DNA from: Bacillota bacterium
GTDB lineage: Bacteria > Bacillota > Clostridia > Oscillospirales > Ruminococcaceae
Assembly (NCBI GenBank): GCA_023458875.1
Contig: JAEWXO010000011.1
Span: 1 to 12,905, forward strand
Direction: 5' to 3'
Length of the DNA stretch: 12,905 bases
In this document: positions 6,252 to 12,696 of the stretch, piece by piece
How the letters are laid out: each line of letters opens with the position of its first letter
How positions within the stretch are numbered: the stretch's first letter is position 1
The notes under the pieces: generated by a model
Seen by the model: the letters and a program-made list of their open reading frames with translations, nothing else
What the model was told of the DNA's origin: nothing
The model's database searches: none
Position numbers and translations under genes: made by a program

Positions 6252-7550
6252 ATGAATTTTTCAGAATCAGTAAAATATCTCGCGAATGCCGAGAAGTATG
6301 GCATATTGCCCGGGCTGGACAATATAACCAGACTATGCAGGGAGCTTTCGGACCCACAGGATAAGCTCAGAATCATCCACATTGCCGGAACAAACGGAAA
6401 AGGCTCTGTCGGAGCATTTCTCGACAGTATATTAAATGAAGCAGGCTACAAAACAGGTCGCTATGTTTCACCGGCTGTAATGAATTATCTTGAAAAAATG
6501 CAGATAAATAAAAAAAATATAAGTGAAAATGAATTCAGTAAATATATATCAACGGTAAAGGATGCTGTGGACAGCATAATAAAAAAAGGATATCCGCACC
6601 CTTCAGTATTTGAAATGGAAACTGCCGCTGCTTTTTGTTATTTTGCAGATATGGACTGTGATTTTGTTTTGCTTGAGGTCGGTATGGGCGGAAGATCTGA
6701 TGCAACTAACATTATAAAAAGCAGCATACTTTCTGTTATAACCTCAATAAGCCTTGAGCATACAGCATTTCTGGGCAATACTGTTGAGCAGATAGCCTAT
6801 GAAAAATCAGGAATAATAAAAGAAAGCGGACATGTTGTTACGATAACACAAAACCCTAAGGTAACTGAGCTTCTGCTTAAAATATGTGAAGAAAAATCAG
6901 CGGATTTAACCATTTCAAAAATATATAACATTGAAAATTATCTGTATTCAGACGGTATACAGTCCTTTGATTATAAGGATTACCGTGATTTAAAGCTTAC
7001 AATGCTCGGAAAATTCCAGATTGAAAATGCAGTACTGTCAATTGACGCATGCTATATATTAAATACACTTGGCTACACCATATCAAAAGAAAATATTTAT
7101 AACGGTCTGTATAATGCCAGATGGCCAGGACGATTTGAAATAATAAAAACAGGCAAACCAATGTTTATAATTGACGGTGCACACAATGAAGCTGCTGCGT
7201 CAAGGCTCCGTGAAACGATCGATATCTGTTTCAGCGATAAAAAAATTGTATATATAATCGGCAGCTTTAAAGATAAAAATTATGCCGATACCGTAAAGCT
7301 TACCTGCAAAAGAGCTACAAAAATATATGCTATCACACCGGAAAACAAACGCGGACTTAATGCACAGATACTTGCCGATGCAATCCGCCCTATCAATTCA
7401 AATGTAACTGTTTCAACAAATATTGCGGAAGCCGTTGAAAACAGTCTGAATGAAGAATGTGATGTAATAATTGCTTTCGGTTCACTCTCATTTTTAAGTA
7501 AAATCAAACAATGCGTAAACGGAGAAACCACTAATGGACTTCAGATATGA
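6252..7550 (+). CDS. folC: Bifunctional folylpolyglutamate / dihydrofolate synthase
   Basis: Mur-ligase-family ATP-dependent enzyme that adds glutamate to dihydropteroate (making dihydrofolate) and to tetrahydrofolates. The 432-residue length is normal. Visible motifs are the P-loop HIAGTNGKGSV (43-53), the substrate loop YVSPAVMNYLEKMQIN (71-86), LLEVGMGGRSDATN (140-153) with E142, SLEHTAFLGNTVEQIAYEKSGI (167-188) with H170 and the usually carbamylated K185, RWPGRFE (290-296) and DGAHN (308-312) of the C-terminal domain. It is the first gene after a strong promoter. The HD-domain gene starts 17 bases inside its 3' end, suggesting translational coupling. Whether it has both activities cannot be told from sequence, but with a full folate pathway downstream the dihydrofolate synthase activity is needed. 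Confidence 0.96.
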   Translation: MNFSESVKYLANAEKYGILPGLDNITRLCRELSDPQDKLRIIHIAGTNGKGSVGAFLDSILNEAGYKTGRYVSPAVMNYLEKMQINKKNISENEFSKYISTVKDAVDSIIKKGYPHPSVFEMETAAAFCYFADMDCDFVLLEVGMGGRSDATNIIKSSILSVITSISLEHTAFLGNTVEQIAYEKSGIIKESGHVVTITQNPKVTELLLKICEEKSADLTISKIYNIENYLYSDGIQSFDYKDYRDLKLTMLGKFQIENAVLSIDACYILNTLGYTISKENIYNGLYNARWPGRFEIIKTGKPMFIIDGAHNEAAASRLRETIDICFSDKKIVYIIGSFKDKNYADTVKLTCKRATKIYAITPENKRGLNAQILADAIRPINSNVTVSTNIAEAVENSLNEECDVIIAFGSLSFLSKIKQCVNGETTNGLQI

Positions 7551-8022
7551 GCGTATATTCAGCAATGAGCTTTTTAAAAAATCACTCTGTAAAATAAACT
7601 GTGCTGAGAAAAAAAGAATTTTCTGCCGGCATGACATTGAACATTTTATTGACACTGCTCGTATAGGTTACATCCTCATACTTGAAAATAACCTGAATAT
7701 TCCAAAAGACATTATTTATGCAGCTGCACTTCTGCACGATATCGGAAGATCCGAGGAATACCACAGCGGCACACCTCATGATAAGGCAAGCGCAGAAATA
7801 GCACAGATAATTTTAAGTGAATGCGGCTATAATTCCGACGAACAGAAAAACATCACAACAGCCATCCTTCATCACAGAACCCCATCAGCTTCACACGAGC
7901 CCTCCACACTCGGAGGTATCCTTTACAAAGCCGATAAGCTTTCACGCGCCTGCTGCACATGCAGCTCATACAATGAATGCAACTGGGACAACGACAAAAA
8001 AAACAATACCCTGAAATATTAA
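7534..8022 (+). CDS. HD-domain phosphohydrolase in the folate operon
   Basis: A 162-residue soluble HD-superfamily protein. The metal-binding set is intact: H33 (RHDIEH), H68-D69 (LLHDIGR), H82 in PHDKASAEIA, H113/H114 (ILHHR) and D134 (KADKLSR). After D134 comes a cysteine cluster, C140, C141, C143 and C149 (SRACCTCSSYNECNW), that may bind a second metal or is structural. The gene overlaps folC by 17 bases and has its own ribosome binding site (CGGAGAA) inside folC. HD proteins of this kind recur in folate clusters of Clostridia as I remember them, which suggests a hydrolase step on a pterin phosphate, for example dephosphorylation of dihydroneopterin triphosphate. That function is inference. 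Other HD proteins hydrolyse nucleotides, so a general nucleotidase is the alternative. Confidence 0.85.
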   Translation: MDFRYERIFSNELFKKSLCKINCAEKKRIFCRHDIEHFIDTARIGYILILENNLNIPKDIIYAAALLHDIGRSEEYHSGTPHDKASAEIAQIILSECGYNSDEQKNITTAILHHRTPSASHEPSTLGGILYKADKLSRACCTCSSYNECNWDNDKKNNTLKY

Positions 8023-8040
8023 TCATATTTTAATAAGGTG

Positions 8041-8165
8041 AGGACACATATCAGAAGGTTAACGGCGCGACCGGAAAGCCCGGTCGATTCCGCAGAATCG
8101 AAATCCATGCCATAGAAATTTCAACAACTTAACAGTATTGCCTAAACTTTAAAATTTAAAGAGGA
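8041..8165 (+). promoter_or_regulatory. Structured GC-rich leader before folP, candidate regulatory RNA
   Basis: The gap between the HD gene and folP is far longer than the other gaps in the operon and holds several stems. They are CGACCGG (8068-8074) with CCGGTCG (8080-8086), CGATTC (8085-8090) with GAATCG (8095-8100), and possibly GAAAT (8100-8104) with ATTTC (8118-8122). All of these are enclosed by a weak GTTAA (8058-8062) / TTAAC (8129-8133) helix. A further CTTTA (8147-8151) / TAAAG (8157-8161) stem reaches into the folP ribosome binding site, AAAGAGGA (8158-8165). A multi-stem junction ahead of a site-sequestering stem is the layout of a translational riboswitch. It does not match the tetrahydrofolate riboswitch core I know. 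I recall a published candidate called the folP motif but cannot verify a match. A REP-like palindromic element is the alternative. Confidence 0.5.
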
Positions 8166-8172
8166 ACATTCA

Positions 8173-8976
8173 ATGCTTATAGGAAACAAAAACTTCAAAG
8201 ACCACACATATATAATGGGAATACTAAACGTCACCCCTGACTCTTTTTCCGACGGAGGAAAATACAACTGCATCGACAATGCTCTCAGACATGCAGAAGA
8301 AATGATATCCGAGGGCGCCGATATAATTGACGTGGGCGGCGAATCAACACGTCCGGGTTATACACAAATATCAGACGACGAAGAAACAGAACGGATAGCA
8401 CCTGTAATAGAAAAAATAAAAAACAATTTCGATATCCCTGTTTCAGCAGACACATATAAAAGCAGTGTTGCCAGAGCAGCTATCAGCGCAGGCGCAGACC
8501 TGATAAACGATGTATGGGGATTTCAGTATGACAGCAATATGGCATCTCTCGTAAAAGAAAATAACGTCTCTGCCTGCATCATGCACAACCGCAAAAACAC
8601 AGATTACACCTGCTTTACCGATGATGTAATATCTGATCTGAAAAAGAGTATAAAAATAGCAGAAGACGCCGGAATACAGCGTGACAAACTAATAATTGAC
8701 CCGGGAATAGGATTTGCAAAAACCCTTGACCAGAACCTTGAGCTCATAAACAGACTTGATATTTTTGATGCACTTGGCCTGCCTGTCCTTCTTGGAACAT
8801 CACGCAAATCAGTAATCGGTCTTTCTCTTGATCTGCCTGTAACACAGCGTCTGGAGTGTACCATAGTGACAACAGTTATTGCAGTTCAGAAAAAATGCCT
8901 TTTTGTACGTGTTCATGATATAAAGGAAAATAAAAGAGCAATTTTGATGACTGAAAAAATAATTGGAAGAAGCTGA
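8173..8976 (+). CDS. folP: Dihydropteroate synthase
   Basis: TIM-barrel cytosolic enzyme that joins 6-hydroxymethyl-dihydropterin pyrophosphate to p-aminobenzoate, giving dihydropteroate; it is the sulfonamide target. Its 267 residues are typical. All signatures are present: MGILNVTPDSFSDGG (15-29, N19), GADIIDVGGESTRPG (48-62), D93 in SADTYKS, AGADLINDVWG (106-116, N112), IIDPGIGFAKT (174-184, D177), LLGTSRKS (206-213, K212) and VRVHD (245-249). The GESTRPG and SRKS loops look wild type, so nothing here suggests sulfonamide resistance. GAGGA at 8161-8165, 7 bases before the ATG, sets the start. folB-folK begins 6 bases after the stop. Confidence 0.97.
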   Translation: MLIGNKNFKDHTYIMGILNVTPDSFSDGGKYNCIDNALRHAEEMISEGADIIDVGGESTRPGYTQISDDEETERIAPVIEKIKNNFDIPVSADTYKSSVARAAISAGADLINDVWGFQYDSNMASLVKENNVSACIMHNRKNTDYTCFTDDVISDLKKSIKIAEDAGIQRDKLIIDPGIGFAKTLDQNLELINRLDIFDALGLPVLLGTSRKSVIGLSLDLPVTQRLECTIVTTVIAVQKKCLFVRVHDIKENKRAILMTEKIIGRS

Positions 8977-8982
8977 TTTACG

Positions 8983-9813
8983 ATGGACGTTATATCAATA
9001 AAAAACTTAGAAATATTCTCAAATCACGGTGTTCTCAAGGAGGAAAATATTCTGGGACAGAAATTTCTTATCTCTGTTGAAATATCACTGAGTACAAGAA
9101 ATGCCGGAACTACAGACAATATCGAGCTTTCAGCGGACTATGCCGAAGTATGCCATCTGATTAAAGATATAATGGAGAATAACACATTCCGGCTCATTGA
9201 AACCGCTGCCGAAAAAATATCAGAAACAGTACTTCTTAAATTCAAAAACGCTGTAAAAATTAAAACAGAGATAAAGAAACCATGGGCTCCTATTATGCTT
9301 TCCCTTCAGTATGTAAGCGTAATCATTGAGCGCTCATGGCATACTGCTTATCTTTCACTTGGATCAAACATTGGTGACAAAAGCAGATTTCTCACTGACG
9401 GTATAAAACTCATTGATGAAAACAGGCTTTGCAGCGTTACAAAAAAATCAGATTTTATTATTACGAAGCCTGTAGGCTATACAGACCAGGATGATTTTCT
9501 TAATTGCTGTATAGAAATAAAAACACTCATGACACCTCATGAGCTTTTATCGTTTATTAACTCTGTTGAAGCACAGCAGCAAAGAGAGCGTAAAATACAC
9601 TGGGGTCCAAGAACCCTTGATATTGATATAATACTCTACGACAATGAGATAATATGTGATGACACGCTTACAATTCCCCATGCCGAAATGGCAAACCGTG
9701 AATTTGTACTAAAGCCGCTCTGTCAGATAGCACCTTATGCAATAAACCCTGTATTAAATATGGCAGTATGTGAGCTGTATAAATCCCTGCCGTCCCTGTG
9801 TGAAGAAATATGA
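8983..9813 (+). CDS. folK: Bifunctional dihydroneopterin aldolase / HPPK (FolB-FolK fusion)
   Basis: A natural fusion of 276 residues carrying out two successive steps. The FolB domain (1-117) cleaves dihydroneopterin to 6-hydroxymethyl-dihydropterin and has IFSNHGVLKEEN with catalytic-type E21, SADYAEV (Y53), LIETAAEKI (E73) and IKKP (K99). The FolK domain (about 120-276) pyrophosphorylates that product and has YLSLGSNIGDK (123-133), GYTDQDDFLNCC (165-176) and the HPPK signature RERKIHWGPRTLDIDI (201-216), whose D213 and D215 bind magnesium. No linker of note separates them; the join is at VIIERSWHTAYLSL. It lies between folP (6-base gap) and dfrA (ATGA overlap), all on one transcript. Confidence 0.95.
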   Translation: MDVISIKNLEIFSNHGVLKEENILGQKFLISVEISLSTRNAGTTDNIELSADYAEVCHLIKDIMENNTFRLIETAAEKISETVLLKFKNAVKIKTEIKKPWAPIMLSLQYVSVIIERSWHTAYLSLGSNIGDKSRFLTDGIKLIDENRLCSVTKKSDFIITKPVGYTDQDDFLNCCIEIKTLMTPHELLSFINSVEAQQQRERKIHWGPRTLDIDIILYDNEIICDDTLTIPHAEMANREFVLKPLCQIAPYAINPVLNMAVCELYKSLPSLCEEI

Positions 9814-10301
9814 ATATAATTGCTGCAGTGGACTCTTCATGGGGCATAGGCAAAGACAATCAGCTGCTTTTTGATATTCCACAGGATAAAAAAATTTTCA
9901 GGGAAAAGACAACCGGAAAAACAATAATTATGGGCCGCAAAACATTTGAGTCACTCCCCTGCGGTCCTCTTCCTGACAGAAAAAATATTATTCTGACTCG
10001 CAGCAGTGATTTTGACAGTTTATCAGGATTGACTGTATGTCACTCATTTGAAGAAATAAAAAATATTATAAAAAATATTGATACAGATGATATTTTTGTT
10101 ATAGGCGGTGAAGAAATATACAGACTTTTCATTCCCCTGTGCGATACAGCCTATATCACAAAAATCTCCTCATTTTCTCCGGCGGATAAGCATATGATTA
10201 ATCTTGATGAAAACAACGATTGGAAATGCATAAACTGTTCTGAGTTTTATTATTTTAAAAATACAGCTTTTAGGTTTGCGGTGTATAAAAGGTTAAGATA
10301 A
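9810..10301 (+). CDS. dfrA: Dihydrofolate reductase
   Basis: NADPH-dependent reduction of dihydrofolate to tetrahydrofolate, closing the pathway; the trimethoprim target. Chromosomal-type enzyme of 163 residues. Motifs: IIAAVDSSWGIGKDNQLLFDIP (3-24), D26 at the position of the catalytic acid, TTGKTIIMGRKTFESLP (34-50), PDRKNIILTR (55-64) and IFVIGGEEIYRLFIP with the cofactor-binding Gly-Gly. The start ATG overlaps the folB-folK stop as ATGA, so translation is probably coupled; the upstream ribosome binding site is weak. Last gene of the operon, followed by a hairpin at 10311-10354. Confidence 0.97.
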   Translation: MNIIAAVDSSWGIGKDNQLLFDIPQDKKIFREKTTGKTIIMGRKTFESLPCGPLPDRKNIILTRSSDFDSLSGLTVCHSFEEIKNIIKNIDTDDIFVIGGEEIYRLFIPLCDTAYITKISSFSPADKHMINLDENNDWKCINCSEFYYFKNTAFRFAVYKRLR

Positions 10302-10310
10302 ATTCAGATA

Positions 10311-10354
10311 AATTAAAAGCGAATCACCCGCCATAAGTAATTCACTTTTTAATT
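10311..10354. terminator. Probable terminator after dfrA
   Basis: AATTAAAAGCGAAT (10311-10324) pairs with ATTCACTTTTTAATT (10340-10354) with one C-A mismatch and one bulged T, over a 15-base loop. The T5 run lies within the descending arm. Because the ends are A-rich and T-rich, the hairpin could stop transcription from either side, including the minus-strand dockerin remnant. Confidence 0.55.
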
Positions 10355-10365
10355 TCTGAAAACAG

Positions 10366-10592
10366 TTACGCTAAGTTTATATCTAATATTACTTCTTTAA
10401 CAAGACAGAAATCAGCTGTATTTATAGCCCTGTCATTTTTAATGTCAGCTTCTTTACTGTCCTTCAGCTTTTTATTATAATATACAACATATTCCTGACA
10501 ATCCCCAAGAAGCCAGTATTGCAATATAACAACATCTGCCATACTTAGCATTCCGTTTTAATCACGTATCCTGACTTTTACACTTGTGACTT
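10366..10592 (-). pseudogene. Degenerate dockerin module remnant
   Basis: The minus-strand frame reads RIRD-stop-NGMLSMADVVILQYWLLG, then a linker, then ADIKNDRAINTADFCLVKEV and a stop near 10366. This is the two-repeat layout of a type I dockerin, the calcium-dependent module that plugs enzymes into cohesins of cellulosomes. The first loop is broken by an in-frame TAA (10560-10558), and earlier in-frame stops lie just upstream. The second loop keeps D at its first and fifth positions but has K for N and R for G. No catalytic domain is joined to it. From the ATG at 10551 a 61-residue peptide could still be made, but a functional dockerin is unlikely. The upstream limit (10592) is approximate. 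It points to an organism that has or had a cellulosome. Confidence 0.65.
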
Positions 10593-10689
10593 AAAAATCT
10601 TATTCAATCTGCGTAAAACCTAAATGTAAACAATCGTCAATTTTCAAAATAAGATAGTATCATATATTCTGAAAATTATTATTTGAGCA

Positions 10690-10718
10690 TTGCTTTCCAA
10701 TTCAGTTTATGCTATAAT
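10690..10718 (+). promoter_or_regulatory. Promoter of the methyltransferase locus
   Basis: TTGCTT (10690-10695), a 17-base spacer and a perfect TATAAT (10713-10718) preceded by TG at 10710-10711 (extended -10). Transcription would start near 10725, about 34 bases before the methyltransferase ATG. The TTG at 10690 that could open a longer reading frame is therefore the -35 box, not a start codon. Confidence 0.7.
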
Positions 10719-10758
10719 ATATAACAAACTATATTTCAAATGTATTAAGGTGGTTAAA

Positions 10759-11637
10759 ATGTATAAAAATGTTAAACCTTTTATAAAATGGGCTGGTGGA
10801 AAAAGCCAGATTTTAGATTCAATAAGGGAAAAGTATCCGGAAAAAATAGAGCGATACTGCGAACCATTTGTGGGTGGTGGTGCTGTTCTTCTTGATATTC
10901 TTAAGAATTTTAATCCAAAAGAAGTTTTAATTAATGATATTAATCCTGAACTTACAAACACATATACTCAAATTAGAGATAACACAGAAAAAGTAATTTC
11001 TCTGCTTGCTGATATGCAAACAACTTTTGGGGAATTATATGAAGATGAACAAAAAAAATATTATTATGACAAAAGAGATGCCTTTAATGAACTCATTAAA
11101 AAATCAGAGGCAACAGTAGAAAAAGCAGTTCTTTTTATATTCCTTAACAAAACTTGTTTTAATGGACTTTACAGGGTGAATGGGAAAGGACTTTATAACG
11201 TTCCTATGGGTTCGTATAAGAAGCCACTTATTTGTGATGCTGATAAAATACTTGAGATTAGCATGCTTCTTCAAAATGTTATCATTAAATGCGGAGACTA
11301 TAGTGAATGTGCTGATTTTATAGATAGTAATACTTTTGTTTATATTGATCCTCCATATCGTCCATTAAACGAGACATCTTCGTTTACTTCATATTCCAAA
11401 ACCGAATTTGGTGATGAACAACAGATACAGCTTGGAATTTTTATTAATAATATGTCATGCAAAGGTGCAAAGGTTGTTGCAAGCAATTCAGATCCGAAAA
11501 ACACAGATGAAAACGATGATTTTTTTGAAAATATATATAAAAAATTTAATATTAACAGGGTTTCAGCTACACGAATGATTAACAGCAAGGGAAGTGGCAG
11601 AGGAAGCATTAGTGAATTGTTGATTTGTAATTTTTAA
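10759..11637 (+). CDS. DNA adenine N6-methyltransferase, DpnM/Dam (D12 class) family
   Basis: Class alpha amino-methyltransferase of 292 residues, the normal length for DpnM, MboIA and Dam. Motifs in order are KWAGGK (10-15), EPFVGGGAVL (35-44; AdoMet-binding motif I), LINDINPEL (57-65), FNGLYRVNGKGLYNVPMG (134-151; target-recognition and DNA-binding region), DPPY (197-200; catalytic motif IV) followed by RPLNETSSFTSY, and SNS (242-244). The NET(S)SFTSY segment resembles DpnM closely, so GATC is the likely target; that is inference. The ATG at 10759 follows AAGGTGG (10747-10753) by 5 bases. An upstream in-frame TTG (10690) lies in the -35 box and is rejected. It opens a restriction-modification locus whose nuclease is truncated. 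All motifs are intact, so activity is expected. Confidence 0.93.
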   Translation: MYKNVKPFIKWAGGKSQILDSIREKYPEKIERYCEPFVGGGAVLLDILKNFNPKEVLINDINPELTNTYTQIRDNTEKVISLLADMQTTFGELYEDEQKKYYYDKRDAFNELIKKSEATVEKAVLFIFLNKTCFNGLYRVNGKGLYNVPMGSYKKPLICDADKILEISMLLQNVIIKCGDYSECADFIDSNTFVYIDPPYRPLNETSSFTSYSKTEFGDEQQIQLGIFINNMSCKGAKVVASNSDPKNTDENDDFFENIYKKFNINRVSATRMINSKGSGRGSISELLICNF

Positions 11638-11654
11638 AAAGAAGTAGAATTCCT

Positions 11655-11750
11655 ATGCCTTTCAGTGAATACGCAGAATGTCCTAATTGTAGTAAGAAAG
11701 CTTACGGCGAAGATGAAATTTTGACTATTTTTAGTATTTTTATATTCTAA
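11655..11750 (+). pseudogene. Truncated zinc-ribbon-like N-terminal fragment
   Basis: A 31-codon frame encodes MPFSEYAECPNCSKKAYGED and then EILTIFSIFIF before a stop. CPNC followed by KKAYG looks like the first half of a zinc ribbon, as at the N-terminus of small HNH or zinc-finger proteins, but the second cysteine pair is missing and the last residues look like read-through into unrelated AT-rich DNA, so the break probably lies near 11730. It follows the methyltransferase stop by 17 bases, as an operon gene would, with only a weak AGAAG ribosome binding site. Family assignment is tentative. Confidence 0.5.
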
Positions 11751-11797
11751 CGACAGTTGAAATATTTTCATTCAATAATTGTAATAGGAGTTTTACT

Positions 11798-11899
11798 ATG
11801 AAATGTAACTTTAATGAATGGAGCGGCAAATTCCGAGATAGCATTACAAATTATCACTACTACATTGACTTTGATGAAATGATTTGGATGGTTATATGA
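11798..11899 (+). pseudogene. N-terminal relic of a DpnII/MboI-type restriction endonuclease
   Basis: The ATG at 11798 has a good ribosome binding site (AGGAG, 11786-11790, 7 bases away) and opens only 33 codons. The start, FNEWSGKFRDSI followed by YYIDFD, resembles the N-terminus of GATC-cutting endonucleases such as DpnII (FDEWLSTMTDTVADWTYYTDF, from memory), which are about 290 residues long. After residue 26 the resemblance ends, and the frame stops at TGA (11897-11899). The catalytic domain is absent, so a large deletion has removed the nuclease. The TGA overlaps the ATG of the next methyltransferase as ATGA, so this stub may still be translated and act as a leader. The family match is by eye only. 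Confidence 0.6.
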
Positions 11900-12642
11900 G
11901 TATAAAGATTAAAAAATGGGAACCCGATGACTTCGAACTTGAAATGACAACTCACTGGTCCTTTCCAAAGCGTGGAGATTGGGCAACGCACGATGCAAAA
12001 TGGCGAGGAAATTGGTCTCCGTATATTCCGAGGAATATCATTCTTCGCTATTCTCAAAAGGGCGATTATATCCTGGATCAATTTGCAGGTGGAGGAACTA
12101 CACTTGTAGAAGCAAAATTGCTTAACAGAGACATATTAGGTATTGACTGCAACAATGTAGCACTTGAACGATGCAAAGAAAAGATAGATTTTGATTACCC
12201 GCCAGCGCAAGGAAAAGTTTATCTTCGTAAAGGCGATGCGCGTAATTTAAGTTTCCTTAAGGATGAAAGTATAGATCTGATATGTACTCATCCACCATAT
12301 GCTGATATTATAAAATATAGCGAGAACATTAAAGAAGATTTATCCCAGTTAAAAGTAAAAGAATTTTTAGAACAAATGAAACCCGTTGCTTCGGAGAGTT
12401 ATCGAGTTCTAAAAAAAGGGAAATTCTGTGCTATTCTCATGGGTGATACTCGTCAAAAAAGCTGCATGATACCAATGAGCTTTGATGTTATGAAAATTTT
12501 TCAGGATGCTGGTTTCACGTTAAAGGAACTTATTATTAAAGAACAGCATAACTGTAAGGCAACTGGTTATTGGAAAACAAATAGCATAAAATATAACTTC
12601 TTACTGATAGCACATGAATACTTGTTTATTTTTAGAAAATAA
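11896..12642 (+). CDS. Second DNA amino-methyltransferase
   Basis: A 248-residue DNA methyltransferase. From the ATG at 11896 it reads WSFPKRGDWATH (21-32), RGNWSPYIPRNIILRYS (37-53), AdoMet-binding motif I ILDQFAGGGTT (59-69), GIDCN (82-86), GDARNLSF (113-120), catalytic motif IV as HPPY (132-135), YRVLKKGKFCAILMGDTR near the middle-to-end, and KYNFLLIAHEYLFIFRK at the C-terminus. Motif I comes before motif IV, unlike the usual beta-class order of DpnA, and HPPY replaces the common DPPY or SPPY, so N6-adenine versus N4-cytosine cannot be decided. The ATG overlaps the nuclease-relic stop as ATGA and has no strong ribosome binding site, which suggests coupled translation. TTG at 11884 is an alternative start. 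It appears intact. Confidence 0.88.
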   Translation: MSIKIKKWEPDDFELEMTTHWSFPKRGDWATHDAKWRGNWSPYIPRNIILRYSQKGDYILDQFAGGGTTLVEAKLLNRDILGIDCNNVALERCKEKIDFDYPPAQGKVYLRKGDARNLSFLKDESIDLICTHPPYADIIKYSENIKEDLSQLKVKEFLEQMKPVASESYRVLKKGKFCAILMGDTRQKSCMIPMSFDVMKIFQDAGFTLKELIIKEQHNCKATGYWKTNSIKYNFLLIAHEYLFIFRK

Positions 12643-12696
12643 TTATTAAACTATAAATGAGCAAATTTTAAAATTGCCGTCAAAATGCACAAAGAC
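12643..12696. other. Intergenic gap with imperfect palindrome at a convergent junction
   Basis: This gap separates the convergent methyltransferase and transposase genes. It contains GCAAATTTTAAAATTGC (12661-12677), a near-palindrome that could be a weak bidirectional terminator or lie within an insertion-sequence end. No terminal inverted repeat can be identified because the other end of the element is outside the window. Confidence 0.35.

Noticed and set aside
7817..8014. Second plus-strand frame overlapping the HD-domain gene
   Set aside because: Out-of-frame shadow, Thr/His/Pro-rich and lacking a ribosome binding site, while the HD frame has all its metal ligands.
8604..8864. 86-codon minus-strand frame inside folP
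   Set aside because: Antisense shadow of the conserved FolP barrel with no independent support.
8173..10301. Acquired sulfonamide or trimethoprim resistance alleles
   Set aside because: FolP and DHFR motifs look like ordinary chromosomal enzymes embedded in a biosynthetic operon, with no integron or plasmid context.
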